DNA of 64,000 nt from positions 40,267,492 to 40,331,491 of the forward strand of contig NC_012870.2 in NCBI RefSeq assembly GCF_000003195.3. The letters run 5' to 3'. The position numbers and the translations under genes were made by a program. Under the pieces are notes generated by a model, which was not told the DNA's origin, ran no database searches, and was given only the letters and a program-made list of their open reading frames with translations. Shown piece by piece: positions 1 through 11,283 of this stretch; positions within the stretch are counted from its first letter, which is position 1; each line of letters begins with the position of its first letter. Source of the stretch: Sorghum bicolor (Eukaryota; Streptophyta; Magnoliopsida; Poales; Poaceae).

Positions 1-349
1 TGAAGACATACCTTGCTTTACTAACAGATAAAGAAAGAAAAACTCTACCAAAGGTTATATGATTAAGACCAATGTGAAAATATCCAGTAAAAACATGGTC
101 TTGTAGGGCTAGGTCTAAACCAGAATTTATAGAAAGATTAATAGATTCCCTAGGTGTAGCTAAAAGTGCATTATCTTCTTGATTAAAATATAGGACCTCA
201 GCTATAGAAAAGGGTTGGTTTTGACCTATTGCAATCAACTCCGAACACAGATCATAATTAGGGGCAGGACTTGTTGACTCCCATGGTCTATGGCTGGTTT
301 CCGAAGGTGCAAAGAATTCAATAATAGGTATGGAATTTAAGTTATCCAT
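1..349 (-). CDS. Partial gag-like ORF of element E (N-terminus only)
   Basis: On the minus strand an ATG at 349-347 opens a frame that stays open to the window edge, about 116 codons. It lies about 100 bases downstream of the tRNA-Asp primer site at 449-466, where a retrotransposon gag should begin. The stretch NYDLCSELIAIGQNQPFS loosely resembles the gag N-terminus of element G, which has IEFIQKQPFS at a similar place; the rest is not recognised. The C-terminal part lies outside the window. I infer a gag-like product of a non-autonomous Athila-like element. The open frame is seen; the function is inferred from position. Confidence 0.5.
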   Translation of the reverse strand, partial: MDNLNSIPIIEFFAPSETSHRPWESTSPAPNYDLCSELIAIGQNQPFSIAEVLYFNQEDNALLATPRESINLSINSGLDLALQDHVFTGYFHIGLNHITFGRVFLSLSVSKARYVF

Positions 350-448
350 AAAGATGGATAAAAAAATAAAAAGATAAAAGAATAAAAGTATAAAAGTATA
401 ATACAAGATAATAGCAAGACTCAAAGTTATCTCAGCAAACCGTCTTTC

Positions 449-466
449 TCCCCGGCAACGGCGCCA
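449..466 (-). other. Primer-binding site of element E (tRNA-Asp type)
   Basis: On the minus strand this reads TGGCGCCGTTGCCGGGGA, the complement of the 3' end of plant tRNA-Asp(GTC). It lies eight bases inside the LTR end at 475 and sets E's orientation (minus). The same site occurs in elements C and G and, mutated, in A. Confidence 0.85.
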
Positions 467-474
467 GAAATGCT

Positions 475-1704
475 AGTTGAAATTTGGTAACGCAATAAGG
501 AAATGATCCGCAAGCGCATGGATATCGGTGAGCATTTCACCCGAGAGGTTTTCCAGAGTATCGTATTTATATTTTTACCACTGGGAGAAAGGGTGCATCT
601 GACTAACCAAATCTATTGCTACTACCCCTTTAGGCTACAAAGAATGTTTCTCAATGTGAGTGATGTATAGAGAAGACTGCAGCCGTAGTCTCATTCTAAC
701 CTTGGTAAGGATGATCTACTGTCCTATTGGGGAAGCTTACGGAATCTAGACACCACAAAGGATGTTCGACCCGCACCTATAAACCCTACCCGTCCTGCTA
801 ACAAGATATGGGATACAAAGGTAACTCAGAAACGTCACGTTCCTCGCTGCTACCACGGTCCAGCTAGTCAGGGGATATCTATGAGTACCCTAGCCTAAAC
901 ACCACGTTTACGCTAGCAATGATTACTCTAATACTCAACCGGAAGAGGATTAAAGTAAACTCATAAACCAAAGAACAATAAAACAAGAACTTACTAGAAT
1001 TAGAAGTCGAATTACTGAAGAATCTTAGGAGCAAGCCTCGTGTTAGAAGACTTGATCCCGTAGGTACAACTCGGAGTAGACACCGACAGGCCGGCCTTCC
1101 TCTAATCTACACCTCCACTCTATCTCTCTCAATCTAGTATAAACTAGAAGATCTATTTCTACTTACATTGGTTGCTAAGCCTAAATAGAAATATTATTTA
1201 GAGAAGAGGTTTTCCTTTGAGGGCACCCCTCAATCTCTATGATAACTTCTTGTCTTCTCCAGGGGCCAGGGGGTCTCCTTATATAGTCCTCCTCCTCTAT
1301 GCGTTTTTGGGTCGGTAGGCAATGTGGTACTACGTTATCCTTGATCCTTTAGGTCGGTGGAACATCGTGTGCGAAGAGAGTCCCGAACGGAGTCCAGGAC
1401 AGGGCGGGCGCCCAGGGAAAGAGGGCGGGCGCCCTGGGCCTGGCCCCTTTCGGCCTCTGCTTTCTTCCCGTGACTTCTGGAGTCTTCTAGATGGTAGAAA
1501 ATTGCGCGGTGCGTTGATATCTCTATGTAAACCCGACATATGGGCCTTTCTTTCATATTTCCTGATAACCCCCTGCAGAAATAGACAAACACCAAAACTC
1601 GTGGAATTCTGTCAGATAAAACCCTAAGTCTGGGTGTTGGTTGCATTTGGATCCTTTTCTTTTTTTATTTGATGATTATATTTGGTACTTAAGGACCGTC
1701 AACA
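475..1704 (-). repeat. 5' LTR of element E
   Basis: On the minus strand the LTR begins TGTTGACGGTCCTTAAG at 1704 and ends next to the primer site at 475. It shares its U3 with the LTRs of A, C, F and G: the ATGCAACCAACACCC leader, the gggcgcccgccc motifs, and a TATA box (minus-strand TATATAAG near 1278-1287). Its U5 differs from both the A/C and F/G types, so it is a third subfamily. The terminal dinucleotide at 475 is AG on the plus strand where other copies have TG, so that end is mutated. Its partner LTR lies left of the window. Confidence 0.8.
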
Positions 1705-2542
1705 TCACCTACCTAATAGTGAAGCTAGGGATTTAATTGATTCATTGAGTGGAAAGTTTCCTAGCATTTATATCCCTCAGAAAGAGAAAGAATCAGTTCC
1801 TAGACAAGAAGAAGAAGTTTCGATAGCCAGATCACAACCACTTCAATCCCAAACTTTAGCTATCGATCCTAAACCATCAATACCCCAAAATTCTCCAAGG
1901 GAGGAAGGAATTCCAACCTTAAATCTTTCATATACTGATGGTTCAGACTCCTGGTTCCATAAGAGACCTTCAAGCAGGGATAATTCAAATCCTTGCAATA
2001 ATGGTTCTCTTAGAGAATGTCTTGGTTCCTATTATGAAGAAGTCGAGGATGACATATCAAGTGAAGGTGAGCTAAACCATATAGAAAATTTTATCTGCTC
2101 CCCTTCCATGTTCACAAATTCTAAATCCATTCTTGACCTTAGAGACCCCACTTATCCCTCTCCTTTTCTGTCTCATGATGGTCCTAGCAATCCATAAAGA
2201 CGACCAAACCATAGGAGTCATGAAGACCATAAGGATGGCATGACAAGTAATGTCATAGAAGGAGAGCTAAGCCATATAGAAAATTCTAACACCTCCCCCT
2301 TCCTGATCACAAGTTCTAAATGGCTAGAATGTGTAGAATGGATGGATAAGGAAGAAGCCTTAATGGATTCTGACTTTGGCTCAATTTCAAATGGTGAGTT
2401 CTTGACTCCCTTTGAAGATGAGATTCATCCAACTACAGAAGAGGACATAGGTGAGACCAATCCAGGAGAAACTCCAAACATTCAGATTGGAGACGAAGAT
2501 AACATTAATGAGCATGGAATTTATTTCGTCGACATAAATTGA
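1705..2542 (+). pseudogene. gag C-terminal part of element F (Athila-like), broken
   Basis: The frame after the E insertion matches the gag of element G (for example EARDLIDSLSGKFPSIYIPQ against EAWNLIDLMSGKSPSFYIPE), followed by the acidic, serine-rich tail. It stops at 2195-2197, and the homologous reading resumes in another frame at 2240-2542, so there is at least one frameshift. E is inserted at 1704/1705 and removes the N-terminal half from view. The end (YFVDIN) is shorter than in G, whose tail continues with a further segment. Gag would form the particle coat; this copy is not functional as it stands. Confidence 0.7.
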
Positions 2543-2670
2543 TGGTTTCCCAAGGACAAGCTTAGTGTCCTAAAATAAGCACTGATCAGATCGTAACATG
2601 AGCTTTTAATTATTTACAACATTACCTTGTGTATTGAGCATCTAAGGATAATTGTAAAAATATTCCTTTG

Positions 2671-2675
2671 GGTAT
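2671..2675. repeat. Target-site duplication of element A, left copy (ggtat)
   Basis: The five bases ggtat immediately precede the TGTTGACGG start of the left LTR and are repeated at 16887-16891, right after the ACCCAACA end of the right LTR. This fixes both ends of A. Confidence 0.92.
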
Positions 2676-3938
2676 TGTTGACGGTCCTTAATGCTCACAT
2701 TTAACCATCAACTAATCATGGATTAGGATCCAAATGCAACTAACACCTAGACTTAGGGTTTTATATGACAGAATTCCACGAGTTTTGGTGTTTGTCTATT
2801 TCTACAGGGGGTTATCAGGAAATACGGAAGAAAGGCCCACACGTCGGGTTTACATAGAGATATTAACGTGCTACGCAATTTTCTATCATCTAGAAGACTC
2901 TAGAAGCCACGGGAACGAAGCGGAGGCCGAGAGGACTCAGGGACAGGGCGCCCGCCCAGCTACAGTGTCCAAATCAGACCCGTTTCGCGGACCATGCTCC
3001 ACCGACCTAAAGGATCAAGGAAAACCGTGCGATTAATGTCAGTTTGATCCGACGGCCCAGATTCACGTGAAAAGACTATATAAGCAAGGCCCCCTAGCCC
3101 CTAGAGATCATACCTCTTCTACAGAATCAAAGCTAGGGTTTCAATTCTTCATCCAAGTAGAGAGGATCCCTCTAGTTCTTCTAGTTCTACCTCTAGTTCA
3201 TCTAGATCTAGTTCTAGTTCATCTAGTTCTAGTTCTAGTTCCTCCAGTTCTAGTTCTAGTTAGTTCTAATTGTAATCTAGAAAATAGGGAGAGAGAAGAG
3301 GAGAGCGGAGGAGGAGGAGCTAGATCTGTCGGATCTTCCTCAACATTGTACTTTTGCAGCAACTGGTTCGTTCTTCATCGTTCTCCAGGTTCTTCAATTC
3401 ATAATTCCTGAGTTCTTTATTTACTTTTATTTACATTCAAGTTATTTATTGGATTCCCGCTTGCATCAAGTGCTCTAATCTTTGAAACATTAGAGTAGTA
3501 ATTAATAGATTAGATGTGGTGTTTAGTCTTGCAATTACCTGGAATTGCACCCAATCCTGCGGATTGTTGTGGTAGCCTTAGGGTAGTGACAGCCCTAACG
3601 GTCGACGTATTCCACCTCGTTCGGATCGGTGTTTGTAGGACCGTAGTTAGACCTTCCTAGCCCCCTTCTCATCTCTTTCTGTGGTTAGTGCTCTGATGTC
3701 CCGATATAAATAATCTTTGAAGTAATTCTTGATTGTTAGATCAACTAGAGAACTCTCAGGAAACTTCCTCTCTTCCCACCAAAAATAATTATATAGTTAT
3801 CCTTGGGCAATCGTGGATCTTAATTAGTACACTCACGTTCTCTGTGGAAAATCGATACTCTGGAATACTGCCGGGTGAAAGCTACATCGGTATCCGTGCG
3901 CTTGCGGATTTTCCTGTTTGCGTTTAAAATACCCAACA
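2676..3938 (+). repeat. 5' LTR of element A
   Basis: Begins TGTTGACGGTCCTTAATG and ends AAATACCCAACA. TATA box TATATAAG at about 3078-3085. Downstream is an imperfect CTAGTT hexamer array (about 3166-3262), then the U5 ending in GCGTTTAAAATACCCAACA. At 1263 bp it is shorter than its 1302 bp partner, because one copy of the gggcgcccgccc motif with its spacer and some hexamers are missing. Confidence 0.88.
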
Positions 3939-3945
3939 AGCTTTC

Positions 3946-3963
3946 TGGCGCCGTTGACGGAGA
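3946..3963 (+). other. Primer-binding site of element A (degenerate tRNA-Asp type)
   Basis: TGGCGCCGTTGACGGAGA, seven bases after the LTR end. It matches the tRNA-Asp site of C and G except at two positions (CCGGGG has become ACGGAG), which would weaken priming. Confidence 0.75.
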
Positions 3964-4055
3964 ACGGTAGTTGTGCTAGTTTCGAACCAAGTCGTCCGTG
4001 TATCTTTTTTCTTTTCCTTTTTACCACACTGACCTTATCATTTTCACCATACCAC

Positions 4056-4268
4056 ATGGATTTCACTCTAAGCATTAATGAGCATGGAAATTATTTCATA
4101 GCCACTTCATTTGCTCCATGCTCATATGCAACATCTTCCCAATCCATTGGTTTCTCCAACATCACCACATTTGAGATCTCCAACCCCCTCTTCCTTTCTA
4201 TTTATAAAAACATTAAAAGGGCGGTTGTCGATGCATATGTCTATATTAAATATTACAGATCTCGTTGA
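4056..4268 (+). CDS. 70-residue mini-ORF: residual gag tail of element A
   Basis: The ATG at 4056 (MDFTLSINEHG) opens 70 codons to the TGA at 4266-4268. From INEHG onwards the product matches the last part of the gag of element G (SYATSSQSIG, then EISNPLFLSIYKN). The roughly 1.2 kb gag core is missing upstream, and a new five-codon start is fused to the tail. C has the same fusion point at 25211, so this is a subfamily feature rather than a private deletion. No domain is recognised and translation is unproven. Confidence 0.45.
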   Translation: MDFTLSINEHGNYFIATSFAPCSYATSSQSIGFSNITTFEISNPLFLSIYKNIKRAVVDAYVYIKYYRSR

Positions 4269-5740
4269 GTTGATCTTGATATAGGTTAGCGTTGGAGGGG
4301 AAACCACTTCGCCGACATAAATTGATGGTTTCCCAAGGAAAAGCTTAGTGTCCTAAAACAAGCACTAATCAGATCGTGACATGAGCTTTTAATTATTTAC
4401 AACATTACCTTGTGTGTTGAGCATATAAGGATAACTGTAAAAAAATATTCCTTCGGGTATTCTTGTCACTAACCTTTCTAGGATTGGAGCAAGAATATCG
4501 GATGAATGACAAGCACAAGGTATGTCCAACCAATCATCATACAACATTGAATTAAATTCATCCAAACTTGAATTTTGCAAAATTCAAGCTTGGGGGAGTA
4601 CTTTATATAAAAACATCCTTTGTCATGTTGCTATGTTGGTTGTCCCTACCTTTGAGACATGCTCAATTTGTTAAATACTAATCACACTACTTCATCTCCA
4701 CTTGAGTAGATCTCTATAAATGCTCTCATGCTACTTTAGTATATGTCTAGGTTTGGAGTAGTTTCATTTATCTCTTAATTAAGCATGGTGCTTAGTTTGG
4801 AATGATGATCTTACTTCCAAGGGAGTTTAAACTAAGCATGATGCTTAGGTTAAAATGCCCTCCTAAATCAAATTAGACATGGTGTCTAGGTTGATCTTTG
4901 AGCTGATAGTATGCTATAGTAGATATTGGATATTTTGTTGGACTAACCCCTGCAGGAAAACTTTCAATATCGACCTAGGAAGTCCTGAGATAAACTCACA
5001 TTGGAGACAAAGAGAGAGACACATGAGGTTTAACAATTTACACAAGGAAGGCATAGCACACAAAAGATGATCCATGGAGGGTACCACAAACACGATGCGC
5101 AACCACCAAGAAAGGAAAGCTTCCACAAGGTGATATTGTACCATCACTCTTCAAGTAAGGTAACATCTTAAGGTACTTGACTATCACTTTTATAAGTTTC
5201 TCCTTGGTTCTGGTGTTCACATGAATAAAAGAGACAAACATGTATGATTTATAACTCTAGATTAACCAACCCAATTGATTCAACATGTTTAGTCTTTCTA
5301 CCTTTGTGATTCCATACTCCTAATCATATAAGCTAAAATGTTGCACATTCAATCTTTGGAAGATATAAACAAAACATAAATATAGATAGATTATATTTCC
5401 ATTAGGTTGAGCGATCTGATATGACAAATGCTTTAAATGCTACACTCATGATTTTATTATCCATCAACTTTGTCTTGCTCACTATGCTCAAGGTTAGAGA
5501 AGAACAAATACACTTTTGGTTCTCTTGGTGTTTTCCACCAACAGGGCCTATGCACTTGATCTCTACCTTGTCTCTATGAGCAGGTACACTTCGAGCAAAA
5601 TATTGAAGAGTTTTACAACTCCCAGACTCCACCAAGTGAAGAACCTAGATCTACGAGCACAAACACACTGGAGATACTAGACACTCAGGCAATCACTGCC
5701 CTAAGATGCTTGTGGATGTAACTACTGGAGTAACCCCGTT
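4269..5740 (+). other. Non-coding interior of element A
   Basis: No supported gene. The stretch is homologous to 16892-17990 in F, 25439-26913 in C and, on the minus strand, to G. It contains a polypurine-tract-like AAGCTTGGGGGAG at 4586-4598 and AT-rich paragraphs with repeated phrases such as aagcatggtgcttag. The short open frames here differ between copies. Confidence 0.6.
4586..4598 (+). other. Internal polypurine-tract-like motif 1 of A
   Basis: AAGCTTGGGGGAG, identical to the tract beside the 3' LTR at 15570-15582. The equivalent position in C is 25738-25750, in F 17012-17024, and in G 52217-52229 (minus strand). Confidence 0.55.
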
Positions 5741-6187
5741 GTGGAAGTAATTATTGACCTTCTGCCGGTCAAGAGAGACAATCCAAGACGCCCCGTCATC
5801 CCGATCTCCATCGGCATGGTGGACTTCCCAGAAGCACTCTGCGACTTTGGCTCCAACGTCAACATTATGCCTAGGGTACTCTATGAAAAATTCTTTACAC
5901 TTCCTTTACTAGAAGCAACCATGTGTTTGCAGCTTGCAGATCGGACACTAAGTTTCTCAAAGGGAATATTGAGGAACCTCTGCGTCCGAGTTAGTACCTT
6001 GTACGCCCCAGCAGACTTCGTGGTGATAGAGACTGGTACTGATGAGAGGGCACCCATCATCCTAGGGAGGCCATTCCTGAACACCTCGGGAGCTATCATC
6101 TACGCTAGTGCTGCCAAGATCAGTTTCTACATCAGAGGGAGGAAGGAGACGTTTTCCTTCAAGTACAAGACTACACAAATCTCATAG
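5741..6187 (+). pseudogene. Retropepsin-like ORF of element A
   Basis: The frame shows an Athila-type aspartic protease region: GRPVIPISIG, then EALCDFGSNVNIMPRVLY, where D-F-G stands at the usual D-S/T-G active site, and further on APIILGRPFL with the family's hydrophobic-G signature. No ATG begins it (first codon GTG at 5741), and it ends at a TAG at 6185-6187 where the copy in C reads on as CAG. The homologous frame in C continues into a second protease-like domain, mostly lost here. In retrotransposons this enzyme cuts the gag polyprotein; here it is probably inactive. Confidence 0.65.
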
Positions 6188-6943
6188 CAATCCCGACATG
6201 AACCAAGGAAGAGGACCAACACGAGGAACAGGACCAAGCAAATGTGGACCAAGTCAGCTAAGATGGTCACTGCAGTTCAAGGAGGTCAAGATCGTCGACT
6301 TAAGTCACTATTTCTGACCAAAAAGGACGACTCAGCTCCAGATGGAAGATTCAGATATTCCGAAAAGTTATTGACATGGGAGAAGACGACACAACCGCAA
6401 CCAGAGGAGGCAAATCATCAAGGGTGGATGGGCAGACTACGAAGGAGAAGTGATAATGTCTGAAGACAGACAGCTTGAACAGAACTGTCCTGAGGAGACC
6501 GTAGCACCGAGTCAGGTGTGGAGAAAGAAGATAGTTATACACGAAGAGGAGGCGCCGCCGGAATCACCGACTACGCCATCCAGCGAATTCCAGGACGACT
6601 GAGGAAACGGAGAGTCCCGTTTGGAAGACTTAAAAGCACCGAACGCCTTGCCTTGCCAAGAGGTAAACTTGGTAGTTATCCTTTTCCCTTCAATTATTTA
6701 AAATAGTTTGCTTAGTTAATCAGGTTCATATCATCTTGAAAAGATAATAAAAATGTTAAAAATAGTAAGCCCCATGTGAGTATGCTCATGGCATAAAACC
6801 CATAAGTACATTCACTGTGGTGGCGTAAAAATGAAATAAATATATTCCTGCCCTATAAAAATAAAAATACAAAAATAATTTTATGATCCTACTAAAGAGA
6901 GTAACATTTATTGAGGAGGCTCAACATGATAAAGGCTAGATAT
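6188..6943 (+). other. Degenerate remnant after the protease ORF and non-coding interior of A
   Basis: Up to about 6602 it is homologous to 27361-28108 in C but has an internal deletion and frame breaks, so no ORF is supported. From 6603 to 6943 it is AT-rich and non-coding. It ends in the gatat duplicated by the insertion of B. Confidence 0.5.
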
Positions 6944-9391
6944 TGTAACACCCTAAAATTTACTTTTTTTGAAATATAGATAAAATTATTTAATTTTATA
7001 TTTTTGTGCTCATGAAATATAGGAAAAATAATATATTTTTTAAAAAAATTAAAATTTATCATAAGGCTTTGCAATATTATTATGCATACATGCTGGTGCA
7101 TATGTTTTGATGTGATGCTTGTTGCTCCTTTATGTGTTGAGTGAGCAAAGTTTTTAAAATGCGTTTAGTAGATCGATCTTCCTTGTTGACCAGTACGTCT
7201 TTATCTTTATCAACAAAATTTATTGTTTCTCAACTCAAGTTTTTATTAGGAGCTTCCTCAAATCTTTTCTTTGTCACTCAAAGCACTTCTTTTAGTTCCT
7301 CGTCCATCAAGCACTCTCTACAAATTTTTTAGGAATTTTTTTCAGCTTCTGTTCTCACTGAACATTTCTGTGAGCATGATCTAATTTTTAGATGCTCCAA
7401 ACAATCTCATCATGAGATCCAAATAATTTATTTGGGTTCCTCATATTCCATAATTTCTTTGAGAATTATCGTTGAATTTTTGGAGCTTTCGGAGTCTTTT
7501 CGTGGCTTAAATAATAATTCTGGATTTTCTTGTATTATTTTGTCCATGAAATTAATTAATTCCGAAAATAATAAATCTCTCATTTTTCTCAACGCTCAAG
7601 GTCCATGTCTTTATTTACTAATGAAATTTAATAATTAATTAGGCCTATTAGTAAAGATGAAGGGCAAATCAATTAGTACCATATCGCTAGTTGACGTGGA
7701 GGTGTGGAGTTTTTCTCCCTATATATATGTACCAAAACCTTAGGCAAAGTGCATCAAAGACTATCATATGGGAAGCCTCTAATTTGAGAATTCCTAAGGT
7801 AGTAAAATAAAATTTATTTTCTTCTCTACAACGTGATCGCCATTGTCTCGCCTATACACGACATTTACGAGCGGTCGGCTGCTCCGGCGTTGCTGTAGCT
7901 CCAAGAAAGCGTCGCTGCCGGTGAACCTGCTCCCTGTCCAACCAACGTAAGCCCAATCACTTTATCTTTCAGTTTGAAAAATACAAACAGCTCGGTTTTA
8001 GATTAAAAATACGTTTTCACTATTTACAGAATTGCCACTGACTTTCTTTTGGCCATAAAATATTCATTTTAACTCCGATTTGACCCATTCAAATTGCATT
8101 TTAAGGAGCTCTACATGTTAGTAACATTGTTTTCTCAGTTTTAAACTTTTTATTTTTGTGACCCTAATTAATTACTTATTTTTCTAAAGGAAATCTTAAA
8201 AAATTCAAAACTTTTCCGTTTTAGCTCCGATTTTCATGATCTTTACGTTCGTCTGATCGTAGCGATTTTCATGATTCGTAGCGATAACTTTTTATAAACT
8301 TTTCATACTATTTTTATATGATTGGTGTACTATTCTAATTGTAGCCTTGTTTGCTTAGTGTATGTTTGTTGCCGTATGTTTGTGATCGATGATCAGAATT
8401 AGTCGGTGAGCAATTCGTGGTGATCAAGAGTGCTTCAGTGATCAAGATCAGAGTCTTGGCAACTAGTAAGACCAGCAGGATCAACAAGAGCATTTGGATT
8501 AAGGCAAGTATAGCATTTGGATTTTATTTCTGTGACCATGATCTTGTGACTTGATTAATGTTTAAGCAACAAATCATAAAAATGACTTTTTAGCCACTTG
8601 ATGATTTGTCTGTACGTGATCACCCGGGACAACAGTGCAACCATGAGGGCTATAATGGCTCTGGCTTTAGTTAAGTATGAGTAACTTTTCTAGCTCGTTA
8701 GCGGTTACCCGTGCGGCGCAAATGGGGAATAGCAGACCGTGGATTCCTGCGGGTGAATCACATGGACTGACTAATGAAACCAAGCGGCCCTAACTTGTTA
8801 GGTGAACCTTTGAAAGACTTCATAGTGATCCCTGCCGACCTCCCTTGGAAGGGGGGTAAGAGATTAGCTACCTCGGGCGAAAGGGTAAATCATGACTCAT
8901 GGGTAAAGATGTACGACCTCTGCAGAGTGTTAAAAACTAGTATACTAGCCGAGCTCACGGTCAGGAGCGGCCTTGGGGACATCTACACTAAGGGTGATGA
9001 TTCTTGTGTGTTAATATGCTCATATTTATTGTTTAAAGCTTTACATTATTTATGTCACATTGATCATGAGATTGTGGGAGGTATACAATCTAGTTGCTAT
9101 ACTTGTGGTGTTCGACATAGACTCACTCTTGCTATTTTCCCCAAACCTCAGGAGAAGTTTAGGCTTGTGATCAACCAGTCAGTTGGATCCTGTAGAAAGA
9201 AGTTAATACCCGAAGTTGGAGTTATCTATCCGCTGTATGCTATTAAAGGTTATCTCTTTTATACTAAGTACGGTATATATTTATGCATTGTATTTTGATA
9301 TTACCACTTATTTGTAGCTATATGTGAGATTTGGCTTCTAAGACTCACATATGGTGCATATCTGGTTTTGTCCTTAAAATTGGGTATTACA
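6944..9391 (+). repeat. 5' LTR of element B
   Basis: 2448 bp, TGTAACA to TATTACA. A possible TATA region TATATATAT lies near 7720-7728. A 174-codon frame (8774-9298) exists inside it, but the 3' copy breaks the same frame at 13449, so I do not call it a gene. Confidence 0.87.
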
Positions 9392-11283
9392 AAGTGGTAT
9401 CAAAGCAATGCTGGCTGTAGGACGCGAGCCTAGTTAGAAATTGGTCGTCTTAAGGTTTTGGAATTGTCATAAAATCCTTGCTCTATAAACCTTGGTATTT
9501 TCATCTATACTATATCTCTATCCTTGCTATTTGTCTCTACCTTGTTGCTTATTTTAAAAGTACTTGTTTTCACCATCATTCTTTGATTTGGTATGCTATT
9601 AGAACCTTTTCTTACCACCTTCTTGCGTCTTTGAAACATAAGTTTTAGGATCTTTGCCCTTAATGAAGAGAACGATAATATCGCAAGTTGAGTGAAGTGT
9701 GCTTAGTTGGTTTGTTTTTATGCTTATGTTTGATTTGGATCTTTGTAATGATTGCAATGATCTTGTGGAATTACTTCACAATTTCATTAGTTTATAGACC
9801 TAAGGCATAAGGATTAATTAAATAAGTAGTTGGGTTTGGCTATCTCTTGTTTCTATCTCTTGCTGATTTCTGGAGTAGTTTGCAATAATGCTGGTGTATC
9901 TAAAGGTCCAATCGTGCAAAGTTTATCAAATTTTTCTGGGAACAACTAGACTTCAAGATCTTTCTCTGACCATAAGAATCACTCTCATAGCTATTATGGT
10001 TTGGAAGTTATAAAAATCACAAAATGATACAGATGTGCTGTCCAGAATCTGGACTAGTTTCGGGAACTTGCTGTCTGAGACAAATATAACTATAGAATTT
10101 GGAAAAGTGTTCTATAGAAAAGTTATAGACGACTTGCTAAGCTTTCAAACGGTATAAGCTGGAACTTATTTGGCTAAGTAGAACCTGAGATATGATATTT
10201 ACAATTGGATGTTTCTGTTCTGTATCAAAGTCTGGACAGTTTTGCTATTCCTTATTTTTGGCCAAGTTAAAGGTAGAATCTGAGAAAACATGGTATACGA
10301 AAGTTGTATAGGATTTCCTAATCTTTTCAGAAATGTAAGAATCTTCTCCAGATGAGTTAAGTAGCTCGAGATATAATTTCTGGAATTTACTGCACCTTTG
10401 CTGAGACATTATCAGGAAGGATATTATGTTTGGTTATTTTACCTATGCTTAAAGACAGAACCTAAGGAGGACTTCTACATGAAAGTTGTAGGGAATTTCA
10501 TAAGTTTTCTAACGATATAATCTGCAACTCTATTGGATTAATAGAATAAGAGTTATACCTGTTTTACTACGCTAGTATTTTTCATATCGCGAGGAAATTT
10601 CAAGATACCTGTTTGCTCCACTGCACATAAGTTCTTTGGGATGTCAGAAGTTCTCAATGTTAACTTGTCGGGAAAGTAATCAAGCTACCATTCTTGGTAC
10701 CCTAGTTGACTTTTCTTAAGGGGGTAGCCCAATTAAAGAACTACAAGGAGAAGAAGTGGTTAATAACTGGAACATCTACAAGGACATCAAGTGCTTGGTA
10801 TGTTGGTTTATTTCAAGATATCATTCTATTTGGAGTGTGCTAATACCAATGGAGGTTTATGTCATTACTGATACTCATGGATTAAGAGTTGTGTATGAGG
10901 ATCAGATGACACCAAAGTCTACAGAGTTGTATGTATAGTGTGAGAGTGAAGCAACTTAACTGTGATAAAGGTACCGATAATTGGAACTTAGTGATGAAAC
11001 TAACCTTGGATCAAGAGACTCGGTACAGCGAATTTAAAAGACTATATGATGTGTAGCGTCTAAAAAGGATAGGAGAAATAAGTTTAAAGAAGGATCGTAC
11101 CTTCTACACTAGGTGTCTCGTCAATATTTTAGGAATACTTGAGAGGCTATTTCGAGTAAGAGAGTGGAATCATTGCTATGAAGATATAACTACTCAAGAA
11201 AGTGAATAAGATTCAAAATCTATGTCTCTTTGATAACCGTCTTTCGAATATCGAGGACGAGATTCGTCTTAAGGGGGTAGAAT
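9392..11283 (+). other. Interior of element B, non-coding, with primer site and about 181 bp periodic repeats
   Basis: It begins with the iMet-type primer site (9395-9406) and ends with the polypurine tract (11271-11280). Only short frames occur (longest 60 codons, 10756-10938), without recognised domains. Between about 9936 and 10570 there are imperfect repeats, with GAAAGTTGTA-like starts near 10118, 10299 and 10481. This size and lack of genes fit a large retrotransposon derivative. Confidence 0.7.
9936..10570 (+). repeat. Imperfect tandem repeat, unit about 181 bp
   Basis: The phrases gaaaagttatagac (10117), gaaagttgtatagg (10299) and gaaagttgtaggg (10481) recur at 181-182 base spacing. 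Each is followed by a ttttc-aacgatataa-like block and an agagatat/gagatat block. A weaker copy precedes them. The alignment was made by eye. Confidence 0.6.

Noticed and set aside
8774..9298. 174-codon frame in B's left LTR
   Set aside because: The same frame in the right LTR is broken after 113 codons, no domain is recognised, and it sits within an LTR.
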